Both the position numbers and the translations under genes were made by a program. From the NCBI GenBank assembly GCA_020536535.1, contig JAHLWZ010000672.1, positions 65,180 through 129,179 on the forward strand: DNA of 64,000 bases, given 5' to 3'. The stretch is from Pelomyxa schiedti. Taxonomy: Eukaryota > Evosea > Pelobiontida > Pelomyxidae. Positions 11,065-23,300 of the stretch are shown in pieces. Under the pieces are notes generated by a model. That model did no database searches and was not told the origin of the DNA. It saw only the letters and a program-made list of their open reading frames with translations. Numbering within the stretch: position 1 is the stretch's first letter; every line of letters begins with the position of its first letter.

Positions 11065-12111
11065 CTTCTATTTTCAACTACAAACAAACCATCATACAAA
11101 ACAGGATGGAAGTGTCCCAGCAGCAACCAAGCCACACAACCAGTAGCACTTCCACGAGCAAATACGGCTCCTACTAGCCACACCCACCGCAACAAAAACT
11201 CTAAACAAAAAGCTGTGCATGATTCTTCCGTATTGTGGATTGGTGTAAAAAAGAGACTCTTGGCCTTGGGGTGTTTTTTGTTGAATTTATTGGAAGGGGT
11301 TTCCGTGCTCGAGGGTGGTCGCTGATTACGGCCTTTCAGTATCGAACAGACACCAACCGTATCTAGCCAAATATGTCACGTATACGAGGTGTTTCCAAAC
11401 AATACATCAGCACCAAGCACCAGTTTCGCAAGGATTATACCGCCTTGCCTTGCTCCAAATGGAGGCAATTAATAATACTTTTTCCCCCGCCTGGAATATC
11501 AGGTTTGCAACAACCAAAGAATATATCCCAACTCAACTCCCACCACCAAAAAATGGCACCAAAACTACCACCACCAAATGCGCCTTGCCTTGCCTTGCCT
11601 TGCTCCAAATGGCTCCCAAATGCACCCACCACAACACTCCCACCCACTGCTGACACACTCCAAATGCTCCTCCAAATGCGCCTTGCCTTGCTCCAAATGC
11701 TCCCACACTGCTGCATCCACCAACTCCAAATGCTGCACCCCGCACTCCAAATGCTGCACTCTGCACACTCAAATTCCGCTCCTATCTATATGTATGTTTC
11801 CGTTAATAATGCTCAAGTAAAGTAAAGTAGCGTGGTTAATATAATTGACTCTGATAGCAGGCACTTAGCCTCGCCTCTCTGTGCAATAGAGAGGTGGCTT
11901 GTAGGGGAACCTCTTCACCCTCACAAAAACCCAAAATTTTCGTTTTTGGGAAATTCCCAAACAATTTTGGGTAAATTGAGGAACCAACTTGGAGCGACAA
12001 GCTAACAACCACCAGTCGCTTTCCTCAGGAAAAGTTGGTTTTGGACGCGGAGAGCGCGTTGATGTGCAAAACTTTCGAAGCGTACTCCGCATTATTGCCG
12101 CCAGTTGCACA
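11065..12111. other. intergenic, low-complexity and repeat-rich
   Basis: This stretch follows the kinase stop and precedes the 3' end of the minus-strand C2 gene. Its middle part (11435-11765) is a degenerate array of CTCCAAATG and GCCTTGCCTTG words, described separately. A frame at 11989-12177 on plus and one at 11865-12110 on minus are open, but neither has a recognisable motif. I cannot support a gene here. Confidence 0.4.
11435..11765. repeat. degenerate interspersed CCTTG / CTCCAAATG repeat block
   Basis: The words GCCTTGCCTTGCTCCAAATG, CTCCAAATGCTCC and CTCCAAATGCTGCA recur at least seven times, mixed with CACCACC and CAACTCCCACC stretches. CCTTG itself is tandem up to four times near 11583-11602. 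Copies diverge and spacing varies, so this is an old or gene-converted satellite-like block rather than a clean tandem array. Frames through it on either strand are long only because the repeat lacks stops. Confidence 0.75.
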
Positions 12112-14124
12112 TTAGAAAAGGGGAATGACGTGGAGCAAAGGGGAAGTGTGCAATGTGGTGGTGGAGAAGACCTTTAGCGCAATCTTGTTGTGCATCACAG
12201 GGAATTGAAGGGTGCCGATATCAACACTGCTGCTGATGGAAGCACAGGAACAACTTTGTTGAGGTGATTGCGTTGGCTGTGTAGTGGAATTATAATGATA
12301 TTTGGTTGCAGTGGTGCTGATGATGGCTGCTGCTGGTGGTTGTTGTGGTCCGCACGGAGATACCCGGGATTTGTCTACACCAGTGATGGCCATGAGGTTC
12401 CCATTCATCCGTGCATCCACAATGATAGGCATTGGCTGACCATGAAAGTGAACCACAACGGTCGTTGGTGGTTGTTGCTGTTGGAGTTGTACGCAAGTGC
12501 TGTCAGTTCGGCACTGCTGGTGTGCATCTATAAAAGGAACACAACACATCCGGTGTTAATGGTGATATGAGTGTGCGGGGATAGTAATGATGGTCACGTG
12601 TCAACATACAACCAAACTGGCAAGTGCCTTCCAGTGAATCCGTGGAGGGGACAAAGTGGAAAACCCCTTGGCAGAGTTGATCAGAGAGCCAACTGAGTTG
12701 AAAATATCTGTGTCAGGAGGTAAATGATACATGCAGGGAAAAAAAACACTTGAGGGGGAGAAGAAAATTCCTTCCCGCACCCATAATGCTCGCATTGGAT
12801 CAAGACAGTCCGCGCGGAGTCTTCGGAAATGACTTTTCTGGGAAGGCTCTGTAGTGGTTTGTTATGATTTATGATTACGATTCATCAACATAGAACTTTG
12901 GCGCCAGCGAAGTTGAGTGCTCCCCTCCATCCACAAGCTTTGCTCATTTCAGCTAAGCTTCTCTCCCACTCTAGAATGCAGTTTCCCCATTCTATGCATT
13001 ATAGGCAATGTAAAAGATTTTGGTCAGGGCAAGCATTGGTCTCCATTGGGGTCCATACCAATCTGCAGCAGTGAGAGGGGAGAATACAAATTCAGTCCAA
13101 CAATGCTGGACTCTGCGCAGACTGCATGAGGTCCTGTAATTAAGGTCTCAGATTGGTTTAAACAAGTGGAGGGAGATATATACCGATTTGGTACAGAGGG
13201 GTTGTTGCATTCGCGATTGTGTGTGAGACAGTGTATTTCATCGGAGACGAGAAAGAAAATCTAGAAGGCGCTTTAACTTCCAATTGACAAAGCCGAATTG
13301 TGAAGAAGACCTTGTCACCTTACAATTTTGGTGGCTCTCAACTCCTTTGAGCACTCAAGGAGTTTAATGGCAATCTTCTTAATGCTGTCTACATAAACAT
13401 ACTCTACTGCCAGTAAAGCAGGCATGGTACCAAGAGGTAAAATTAGCCGCTGTAGTAAACACATCAATGGAAACCTACAGTCAGGATGTTGCCATGTAGT
13501 ACCTCTTCAGAATCAAAAGAGAACACATTTGGAATTGCCGAAACGCGTTGTTTGAGGAGTGGGTAGTCCACAGCCCTTCCTGCACTGAGGCATACAACTG
13601 AGTTTGTATGAGTTGGTGACTTAGAAAAAAAAAAAAAAGGACCTGCTGGCTGAGTATGCTGTGAAGAACTCTTGACAACATTTATGGTGAACAACTAGAC
13701 TCAGTGTAGGTACCACAGGGTATGCAAGGAGGGATACACAACCTTTTTGAAACAGGGCAGCTCACTCTCCAACAAAAGCAATGAACCAATTTTCTCGTGT
13801 GCTAGAATGTCATTGTGATGCCAAACATCCACCCTCACCTGACAACATGAAGAATTTACCAAAGTCCTCACTCCCAAGTGAGGAAAAAAAGAAACCTCGC
13901 CGGGCCCTCCTGTGCCTCCAAAATTTTCTTCCCACTGTGGGTTGTTGCCCTCCTCATTTCTCGTTCTGACACTCTCTGTGAAAATGGTAAATGACACCAT
14001 CAACCAATAGCCTTGTAGTGCAACTGTCATTGAGAGGGAACGATAGAGTCACAAACGAGGAGCTCGTATGGGGTAAATTGCGGCCGTAGTGAACGGTCAC
14101 TTCGTAAATGTAACAACAACTCAT
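12112..14124 (-). CDS. C2-domain protein, rest unrecognised
   Basis: The start is the ATG at 14124. Its first exon encodes YEVTVHYGRNLP…SFVTLSFPL, then after a short intron (donor ~14004) ESVRTRNEEGNNPQWEENF, then VRVDVWHHND…EKIGSLLLLESEL. This is the classic order of C2 beta-strands: a basic strand, NPxWxE, and VxVWxxD. A Ca2+- or lipid-binding C2 domain is therefore at the N-terminus. Further exons continue to ~12600 with coherent sequence: GRAVDYPLLKQRVSAIPNVF (13570-13505), a segment ending KKIAIKLLECSKELRATKI, and PPRIHWKALASL (~12620). I do not recognise this part. The last exon (12549-12112) is Gln/Ser/Thr-rich and its frame is uncertain. About ten introns are required. It lies head to tail just downstream of RPT6. 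Confidence 0.6.
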
Positions 14125-14176
14125 CAACGAAACAACAGAGGGGGAAAATTGAAGTGTTTTTTTTATTTTTTGAGAT

Positions 14177-15841
14177 TTATTTCCACAACTTCTTGAGTGA
14201 AATGTTTGACTCGTGGTCCTTCTTCATAACCTTTGCAACGGCCATTTCAAAGTCCTCTTGAGTGACGTGCACTCTTCTCTCACGGAGAGCAAACATTCCT
14301 CCTTCCGTGCACACAGCCTAATAAAGTAGTTTGTGAGTGTTGTTCTTTTGGGTGGATTGAGAGGGGCACCTTAATTTCAGCTCCGGAGGCACCGTGCATG
14401 GAATCGGCTATCTTTTTCAGGTTGATACCACGAGTCAAGTTCATTCTTTTGCTGTGAATGCGGAGGATGTCGAGTCTTGCCTGTTTCACAATGAAAATGC
14501 ATCTCTGTAGTCTAAGAAAACATACAGCTTCCCCTGGATTGGGAAATTCGATCTTTCTGTCAATTCGACCAGGCCTCAACAGGGCAGGATCGAGGATATC
14601 AATTCGATTGGTCGCCATCAGCACTTTGATGTTCTTTGACGCTTCAAATCCATCCAACTGATTTACAAGCTCCAGCATGGTTCTCTATCACAAAAAGGCA
14701 TCAAACATTATCCCGATTGGTATTGTCTTTGAAGAAAGTACCTGGACTTCACTGTCCCCTCCATGGCTGCCCTCGGAGCGGGTTCCACCAATACTGTCAA
14801 TCTCATCCATAAATATAATTGAAGGTGCATGCTCACGGGCCATCACAAACAGTTCTCGAACCATTCTGGATCCCTTTATAAATATTAGAACCGAAAGGAC
14901 TCTTAAGTATTCGGACCTCTCCGATGTATTTTTGCACAAGTTCAGAGCCTGAAACACGGATGAATGTGCAATCTGTGTGATGGGCCACTGCTCTGGCCAG
15001 AAGTGTCTTTTTGTGTTGTCAGTGTATTGTTTAGTTAGGTTTTTGAAGTACTTTTCCTGTACCGGGAGGTCCATACAATAAAACTCCCTTGGGTTGAGCA
15101 ATACCCAAACTCTCAAATAATTCTGGGTGCTTGATTGGTAGTTCAATGACTTCCTTCAAGAAACTGAGAAAAAAAGAAACGATAAAGGATTTAACCTTGA
15201 TTTCTTTGATTTGCTGATCAAGACCTCCAATCATGTCGTATGTGGAATCTGGAACTTTCTCCACTTTCATGAGGCTTACAAGAGGATCCACCTGGTGGCA
15301 ACGATTTGTTTCTTTCCTTAGTTTTTTAAAAAGGTACCTTGTTGGGAAGAATTTTGTGCAGCATGTAAGAGTCGTTTCTGAGTGCCACACGAGTGTTTGG
15401 TGTGAGATCCTCCATTTTAATGTCTTTGTCAATGTCTACCACATATTTTCCTTCTGTGTTCACCTACGGCAATGAGATTTGACAGTTAGAGGTAATCTAC
15501 CTTCACTAAGACTTTAGATTTCCCCATTGATTTAACCACTTCGCCGACGTACGAGCCAGGCTCCTGCAGGAGTCTCAGTTCCTCCCTCAACAAACGAACT
15601 GAAAAATGAGATTGGTGTATTCGAAATACAGGGATACCTTGCGCATTCAACTTATTGCGTTGCGCTTCGAGTCTTTGTAAGTCAAGTGATTTCTCCCGCA
15701 ACAGAGCAGACAATTCCTCGATTTTGTGTTGATAGTAAAGTCTCACTGTGTGCTGTTCCGAAGCCGGCTATAAACGAAGGTGAAAAATAAACGTCGTGTC
15801 ACGTCGAAATCTGCGGTACTACGCACTACGTGGTCCGACAT
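14177..15841 (-). CDS. RPT6: 26S proteasome regulatory ATPase RPT6 (PSMC5)
   Basis: This is an AAA ATPase subunit of the 19S proteasome cap, which unfolds ubiquitinated substrates. The start exon is only MSDH (ATG at 15841), spliced to an N-terminal coiled coil with [12 protein letters not shown]. It continues with [21 protein letters not shown], the OB-fold region, [30 protein letters not shown], Walker A GPPGTGK (~15075), Walker B region [15 protein letters not shown] (~14830), [21 protein letters not shown] (~14610) and [13 protein letters not shown]. It ends with KKLWK, as PSMC5 orthologues do. Identity along the full length makes the subunit assignment to RPT6 firm. About ten short introns interrupt it, and one falls inside Walker A. 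Confidence 0.96.
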
Positions 15842-16060
15842 GTGCTACCACCTTGTCACCTGTTTCTTGGTTTTTATTTAATTTTCTTCATCACAACTTT
15901 GATCTCAGCTTCAACCCACCACCAATTCAGCAAGGCAGGCAATTAGTGCAATTCGTGGCCGTAAACTACTACCATGAGCTGTCGACTACTCTGAGTGCCA
16001 CAGAGGCTTCCTGTTCGCCGAATGATTCGTTGAACAAACTTTTTCTCATGTTAAATAACT

Positions 16061-17722
16061 ATGAGCACAACTACGGAATCTACGCCCACCGAGACGGTAA
16101 CGGTAACGGCAACTACAACAGCTGCACCACCAGATCTAGGCCCAAGTGGTGAAAGTAGTGCAGATCTGGGTGCCTCGCACAAGGCTACTACGAGCAGTGC
16201 GGCGGCGGTAGTGCCAAAGTCGCGACCGCGGATCTTGTTGGTCATTGGAGGTTCGGCCAGCGTGCACTGGGATGAAGTGTTTGCAGGTGCCACGTTGCCG
16301 TCTGGCGACCCGTGCGTTTCTCCTTTCTATTCTCCGTCGTTTCGTTGTGCACACTTTTCCCCTAATTTTAATTCCCGCAGGGTGCAAGTTGAGTGGGCAC
16401 CGTGGGAGGAAATAACTCTGGTTTCTTATGGGGACTCTAACAGTGTGCTTGTTACAACTCGCAATAACAAAGGCTTCTCCCCAGATTTTCTCTTGGTCCG
16501 TAGTGCTGCTCGAGGTTCCACCTTTTTCCCCTTTGATTTTTTTTACCTGTGTCTTAGGAATTCACGGCCAGGACTACCGGAATTTGTTATACGGATTCGC
16601 TTTTGTGGGGGTTCCTTCCATAAACTCCCTTGAATCGCTGTACTGGTGAGTCCCTTTTAAATCGTTTAGTCCTGATGTTCTCAGGTGCCAAGAGAAGCCT
16701 CTCATTTACAGTAAAATGCTGAAATTGAAGAAGAAACTTGGGGCAACAAACTTCCCTCTCATAGGTTTGTCATACTTTCTCCACAGTTTCTAATTGTACT
16801 TAACAGAGCAAACTTACTATCCCTCGTGGAAATCGATGTCTTTTACTCCCTGTTTCCCTCTTGTGGCTAAGCTTGGTACAATTCACGCCGGTTTTGGAAA
16901 GGTTTGCAGGGTTTCCCTTTTTTTTCCCTCATCAACGCTAGATGAAAATAAATTCCCAAACTGAATTCAATGACCTCTCCAGTATCATTGCGTGCCAGGA
17001 AAAATATGTTACAGCAGAACCATTCATTACATGGGATTATGACTTCCGTTTGCAGAAAATTGGGCCACACTATAGAAGTTTCAGGCGCAGGTTAGCATTT
17101 CCATTTAACCTCAAATATTAACGTTTTGGAGGTCCGACAACTGGAAAGGAAGAGGACTTGGTTCCCGAGATGAAGATGTGGAACTCAGCGAAAAGCATAA
17201 GATGTGGTTAGAGCAAGTATCAGCAGCTATGGGCATGGATGTATATACAGAGTCTTCCCGTTCTTGGAAATAATGTTTAGTAGATTCTGTCAATTGACGG
17301 AGTACACTCTGCTGCCGACGATCATGAATGGGTAAAGAGATTTTCCTATCAAGTTACGTGACACCATGCTCAGATCATTGAAATCAACGACTCTGCTATT
17401 GGGCTCGTTGAACGTCACCTTGAAGAGGATTTGCGGCATGTAAGGGAGCTTATACTTGTCAAAATGGCTTCTGCCCTCACAGAGAGTGCCCCAGCAACCA
17501 CCGGCCTTGACCCAGACTCTGTTTCTGAACTGAAAAGGAGACTTGCTGAGAGCCAGGACCAAGTTCGCGCTCTGCAGCAACAGGTAGTGCTGTTACGCTT
17601 TGACTTCCTTTACTCATCCCATAAAGGTGCACGACCTACAAAGGGCACATGCACCAAGCAAAACTGCTCCCCCAACCCCAGACAAGAAGGGAGGTGGGTT
17701 ATTGGGTTGGCTCAACTTATAA
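16061..17722 (+). CDS. synapsin-like ATP-grasp protein
   Basis: After a Thr/Ser/Ala-rich N-terminus of ~50 residues comes RPRILLVIGGSASVHW, then exons that follow the synapsin C domain block by block: FSPDFLLVRSAARG, DYRNLLYGFAFVGVPSINSL (synapsin DYRxLVIGLQYxGxPSVNSL), EKPLIYSKMLKLKKKLG, FPLIEQTYYPSWKSM, FPLVAKLGTIHAGFGK (the conserved glycine loop), TAEPFITWDYDFRLQKIG, and EINDSAIGLVERHLEEDLRH. Spacing of all blocks matches the animal protein. Animal synapsins bind ATP and coat synaptic vesicles; here only ATP-grasp folding and possible vesicle binding can be inferred. A helical tail (SVSELKRRLAESQDQVRALQQQ region, ~17519-17583) follows. The last exon may read through to a TAA at 17722, as given here. 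An alternative splice would extend the frame into sequence antisense to the RhoGAP 3' end. Confidence 0.85.
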
Positions 17723-17801
17723 TGTTTGTTGTGAAATGCAAAAAAGAATCCTCAAATTTTTATTGGTGCTTTGTTCCTCTATTCACAGGGAAAATTTTAC
17801 A

Positions 17802-20024
17802 TCAACTGAAGAAGCTCTTCACCATTGTCTTGCCTGGTAGTGACAAAAGATCAGCAAATGACCTGCTGCGTGTGCGTGTGAGCACACCTTTTTTGGTGGT
17901 GTTGTCGGGTGTTGTGATTGCGGGACTGGAAGTTGTGGTGGACGTGGAGGATGCAGATAGCGGACTGGAAGGAGGTGTGGTGGATGCTGAGAGCCGGCTG
18001 GGGGGTGTGGTTACAATGATGCTTGGGGTGCTGACTTCAGTAGAAGAGTGGAGAGAGGAGGGGCAGTAGAACTCCTCTGTACGGCGGGGAGGGGTGCTTG
18101 GGGGTGACAGACCACTGGCATCGCTTGGGGATGAGTGGTGGTGTGTGCTGGGCCTGTGGACAGTGGATTTGGAGTGCCTGTGTGAATGTGCGTGGGAGTG
18201 CATGTGGTTGTGCAGGTGCGAAGCATCTTGTGTGGGTGTCAAAATGGCTGAGCTGCTGAGCTCGGAAATGGAAAGTCTGGATCTGGGTTCTAAAGCAGGA
18301 GGGCGCAGGTCAACTTTGCTCTGTTCTGTTTGTTTGTCAAGCAGAGACTCAGCCTGTACAGCTTTCTCCTTTGCTTTTACGGCGTTAACAAGAGCCAGGG
18401 TGCTTGAAGTTATTGCTGCAGCCGCTCCTGCCGCTGCAGCCTCCGCAAACGCATTTGCGTGTTGTGTGTGAGTTACAGATTTATTTCTGTAATGGTGAGC
18501 TCTGGCTGACTTGTGGGCGGCCTTGGTCACATCTGGTGATCGGGATGGTGACGTTTGAAATGGTGTTACAGAGAGGGATGTCACTGAAGTTTCGGTGGAA
18601 GAGGAAGAGGAAGAATCTGCTACAATGTTTGTGCCTGTGGAAGTTGTTGTAGAAGTTGACGTGGAGCTGTGTTCTGGAGTTGATGTGGAGCTGGTTGTTG
18701 GAGTCGGTGTGGAGGTAGAAGTAGGTGTGGGTGTAGAACTGTCAAGGCAGGGTAATGGGGGTGTCAAAGCCATCTGAGATTATTTATTAGCCATTAAATG
18801 CTAAGGAATGGTTTTACCGATGTAGGATTGGCAAAGGCGTTTGATAGGCTGTCTTTTAAATGAGAGAGGGAAGAGGAAAAAGACAAACACTGGAATTGTA
18901 TACCTTCTATTTCGCCAAGTTCGAGATTGCTACGATGTCATAAGAAATGATTTTTGGTAGAGGAAAAAAAAACCGATTTTCTTTGAACTCCAGAGTAAAG
19001 GTCCTTCAGAGACTGCCGCCATTCATCCTTTTATAGACTTTTATTTTTTTTTGTAAACAAGTTGTTATAAAAGGAAATACATCTTGTGGGTCCGCTCCAC
19101 AAATCTCAGCAAGTCTCACTACACCGTCGTCATGATTACTTACGTCAGCACTCAGTAAATGCTTTGCATCACTTAATACTTGATCAGCAGAGGGAGGGCA
19201 AACAGTTGGGTCCTACGGGAAGTTAGCCTACCCTGCTGTGTCACTTGATACCTTGAAAAGCTCCTGATTATTTTCAATCAAGAAAGTCAACAAGTCTTTA
19301 GCCTGATCCACAGCTTGTTGAATCTTGTTGATGTCTAACTGAGGCTCAGCCCTAAGAATTGCTGGCCCTACACATGTCCCAAGGTTGACTGGAGTCTGGC
19401 AACGTAATGAATTTGAATACATTTAAAGGTGCACACTACCATTAAGTTAATTGAGGTGTCAAGGGATATTTTTTCCAGTGTTTGGAGGATTCTGCGAAGA
19501 ACCGCAAAATTTCCTGGAGGAAGTTTTTTGATGAGTTTATTCATTTTTGATATCTTTGATTCTCTGTCTTCTATCACTAAGGGAGGGTGAGTGTTGAAAT
19601 AAGAAGTATGTAACAACATAAAGCAGCAGCAAATTCTCCTTGAAGTGAAGAAGTTAAAATACTGTCTGGTAAGTCACGTAGAAATGTACAAAGTAGGGAT
19701 GCAACTTCATAGTCTGAAACGTGGTCCCCATCCACGTACATATCCTTTGAGATAACTGAAGTTTATAATATTAGAACTTTGGTTCCCCAATGATCTCGCC
19801 AAGGAAATCATACTTTGAAGTTGTGGATGCCCTTGGATGTACAAATTTTTCAATTTAGTTGTGAGTGCAGAATTTCCAGGCACTCTAAATATTCCTTTAC
19901 ACTTAGGTCCTAAATTGAGAATTGGCATTAAGAAGCACAACATTGTTTTCTACCTCGTTCATCAAGCCACGCGCAACAATGAGTCACAACCAAAGGCACC
20001 CTTGGATCCTTGGGTAACCCCCAA
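17802..20024 (-). CDS. RhoGAP-domain protein with Ser/Thr/Pro-rich tail (5' end not found)
   Basis: The 5' part of the model encodes a RhoGAP domain: DPRVPLVVTHCCAWLDERG, then KCKGIFRVPGNSALTTKL with the arginine-finger motif GIFR (~19880), YVDGDHVSDYEVASLLCTFLRDLPDSIL (19740-19660), LPPGNFAVLRRILQTLEKIS, and NLGTCVGPAILRAEP. These are the standard helices of a GTPase-activating protein for Rho/Rac/Cdc42. Downstream (18773-17802) is a 323-residue Ser/Thr/Pro-rich region with a short Ala-rich helix and a His-rich patch, ending in a basic RTRSRSFADLLSLPGK tail. Intron acceptor aatctcag directly precedes codon MALTPP, so that ATG is probably internal. The first coding exon upstream of 20024 was not identified: only T-rich intron-like sequence is visible. 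It is convergent with the synapsin-like gene. Confidence 0.8.
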
Positions 20025-20321
20025 CTGCAAACAAAACAACAACAAAAAAAAAAACGTCAACCTACAAGGGGAAAAAAAAAAAGGTGGAAAAAACCAAGCA
20101 ACTTGGGTCTGTCTCTGTGGTCCCTGTGACGACAAGTTAACGAACCGTAAACACAACATAACACAAGAAAGATGCGAACCAATACGATCCGTTTCATTTG
20201 AAATGGTATTTTTTTCTGTTTATTCTGTTTATTCTTCCTTGGTTTTTCCTTCCGGTATTGGCGATCTGCCAAATCAAATGATGATTTCGAATCCGTTTTT
20301 TTTTTCTTTTTAGTGGTCTAA

Positions 20322-23300
20322 ATGGACGATGTGCGTGCCAGGTCCGGGAAGAACAAAGGCAAAGACAAGACCAGACGGTATTGCGATCTTCGCTTTTGGG
20401 TGTTTTTTGGTGGGGCATTTTTTCCCTATTTTTTCCGTTTTTTTTTTTTTTTTCCCCTTATTTTCTACGTGGTTGCAGTGCACACCTCACTCTTCACTAC
20501 TTACTAATTTGGCCGTTAAAGAAGAAGCTATAACACAAGATACAAAGTCAAGCAGCAAAATGCGAAGTCGGGAGCTAAGCAACCAATAAGTAGCACTACG
20601 ACACGCTCTGCAACGCCTTCGGCCGCGCGGGGTACCCCTGGGGAACCGGCACATACAACCGCAGCAGTTGCTTCGAGTCCTTCATCGGTTAGCATAGCTC
20701 TTCCTTAACTACGCAAGTTCTTACTTCTTCCTAAATCAGCCAATAAGACCAAAGGAGAGTATTGACTCCGTCATTCAGTTCAACATCCAGGATGCCAGTC
20801 CCAGTTCTGCTCTAGCAGATGACGAAGGGGTTGAGTTTGACAATCGAAGTCCGCTGGTGGAAGACGACGTTACTTCACCGAATCAATCTCCCCGAATGCC
20901 TCCTCGCCTCTCATCTTCTGAGGATGGGGGTGATGTCCCAACTAACACTGAAGTTGGTAGCTCAGAACCAACTAAAAAGAGCGAAATCAATCAAGACAAA
21001 GGAAGCAATGACCCAAAGGAGCAAAGTAATCTTGTTGCACTGAAGAAAGACAACACAGAAGATACTGAGAAGAAGGAACCTAATGAAAGTAAGTTGGCGA
21101 AAAGTGAACCTTCAAAAACATCTCCTGCCCTGTCATCGAAAAAAAAGCGCAATCAAACAGATGATAGCCAAGGGGAGTCAAGTGAACCTATGAGCCACAA
21201 AGATAATGACAACAAGCGTAGTAAAAGGAGACCACTCTCAACTACACGGAAAAAAGAAAAGAAAAAACGCAAAGAGAGTGATGGGAGTGATGCCTCCAGT
21301 GAAAGCACACCTGATAGTGACACAAGTAGTGACAGTGACAGTGACAGTTCTGCAGAAAGTGATGAAGACTGGCTTGGAGAAAATGCAACCAAAAATAGGA
21401 GGAAGGCCCAACCCAAATATCGCTCAAGTAAAAACAAAAAAAAGGACAGATACCCAAAAAGAAAGAAGCAACCTTCAAAAAAGAGCAGGAATGTCAAGAG
21501 TGATCCTGAGGAAAGTGAAAAAGACACATCGGAGGAGGAACCCAAAGCAAGCCAATCTGATGAAACTGACAGTTCAGATGGCAGCAGAAAAACTTCAACA
21601 CAGCCACGGCAAAGCAAGGATGGAGATTCCGATGTGGAAATTATTGAGAACTGCCCGCCACTCTCCGGAGGCACAATCGACTCTACGAAGGGAACGACTG
21701 ATGGGCAAGTAGCTGATCCACCAACTGAAATGGGCAACTCTAGCACACATCAGTCATCCAACAGTTTCAATCTTAATGAACAGAGCACGAAGTTACCAGA
21801 GCGCAAGGACTCACTCCTTCCTGAAGACAAACAAACTAATACTGCTGACTGTGATCCTGATAAGAACCTCAATTCCTGTGACCCAAGCTCTTGTGCTAAA
21901 TCCAAAACACCAGTAATAAATGACTCCGTCACCCGTGATACACAAGGGTCAACTCCGTCTTTGGAAACAGTGCCACCCATATCAACAAGACATGATAACC
22001 AATCGACAGATAACAGTGAAAATGCAACCCCACACAAATCAAAAAGTGACACACCACTAAAGATACATGAGCCAGAGGTTGTAGAAGAATCGAAGAAAGA
22101 AACCTGTGATAGCCCTTCAAAGAGCAAAAAAGGGAAGGTCACAGAATCACGTAAGAACTCGGCTACTGCCAAGGGTGATACAGCTTCCAAATCAGACAGT
22201 AGTGACAGCAGTCAACATGATAATACGGCTGCAAAAGGATCACAGAAGAAAAAAGGGTCTCCATACAAGAAATCTAAATCCAAAGACTCTGGTATCCTCT
22301 TCCTTTCCCCCCTTTTTTTCTCATAACATCCAGAATCCAGTTCGCAGTCAAGTACCAGCTCACCTGGAACTGAAATTATCTCGGAGGCAGACACCAATGA
22401 CCCAGATTATCCTTCTCCCCGAAATCGTAAAACAAAGTTAAATCGTCACAATGCAACCCCTACAGCCAAACCCAAAAAGTGTGCAAGGAGAAAAGTAAGT
22501 TCGTCGTCGTCGTCATCATCATCAGGGAGCTCATCAGATAGTTCTGGTGCAGATTCAGAGTCTTCTACAAGTAATTTTCCTTTGTCCTTTCTGTGAAATT
22601 CAAGCAACACAGAAATCACACCAAGAAAGCGCAAGAAGCCTGAAAGATTTGAGCCACACCACACACCAAAATCAAAACAACCAGCAGTGACTACATTGCT
22701 GAAAGAGCTGAAAGAGCACCCCCTTATCTATGTGATTATCAGACAATTAGAGTAATAATTTATCCTAGTGCAGAATCTTATGGTAGGTAATAGGCAACAG
22801 ACTCTGAAAAACCTAAGAAATCGAGCCCAAGTGCTGAAGTTCTGTTACATACTCCGGCTCGTGGCTTTATTCATGGTGTGCCTTTCCGTATCTGTGGTTT
22901 CTAATTGAGTCAGGTGAAACGGAGGAGGCACTTCGCCATGTCGACCAAACTGTTACGTGGGATTCTGTTGGTGGTCTGAAAGAGGGTACTTTTTGGAGCG
23001 TTAGTTCCTTTCTCAGAACAAGAACAGCTATTCGACAGCTGAAAGAAATGGTGATATTACCTCTGCAGTATCCTGAGCTTTTTGCACAATTTCATATAAC
23101 TCCTCCCCGTGGAGTTTTGTTTTATGGACCACCAGGTACGGGAAAAACCCTTGTCGCACGTGCCCTAGCAAATATGTGCTCAAAGGTTGTGAATAAACTA
23201 TCAGTACCATACTTACACCTTACTAAGTCGGGACACCCTGTATCTTTCTTCATGCGCAAAGGGGCTGATTGCCTGAGTAAATGGGTTGGAGAAACTGAGC

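Noticed and set aside
21153-21746. 197-codon minus-strand frame in the ATAD2 N-terminal region (Leu/Ser/Phe-rich).
   Set aside because: Mirror of a Lys/Glu/Ser-rich coding exon; such reversal always gives Leu/Ser/Phe-rich sequence.
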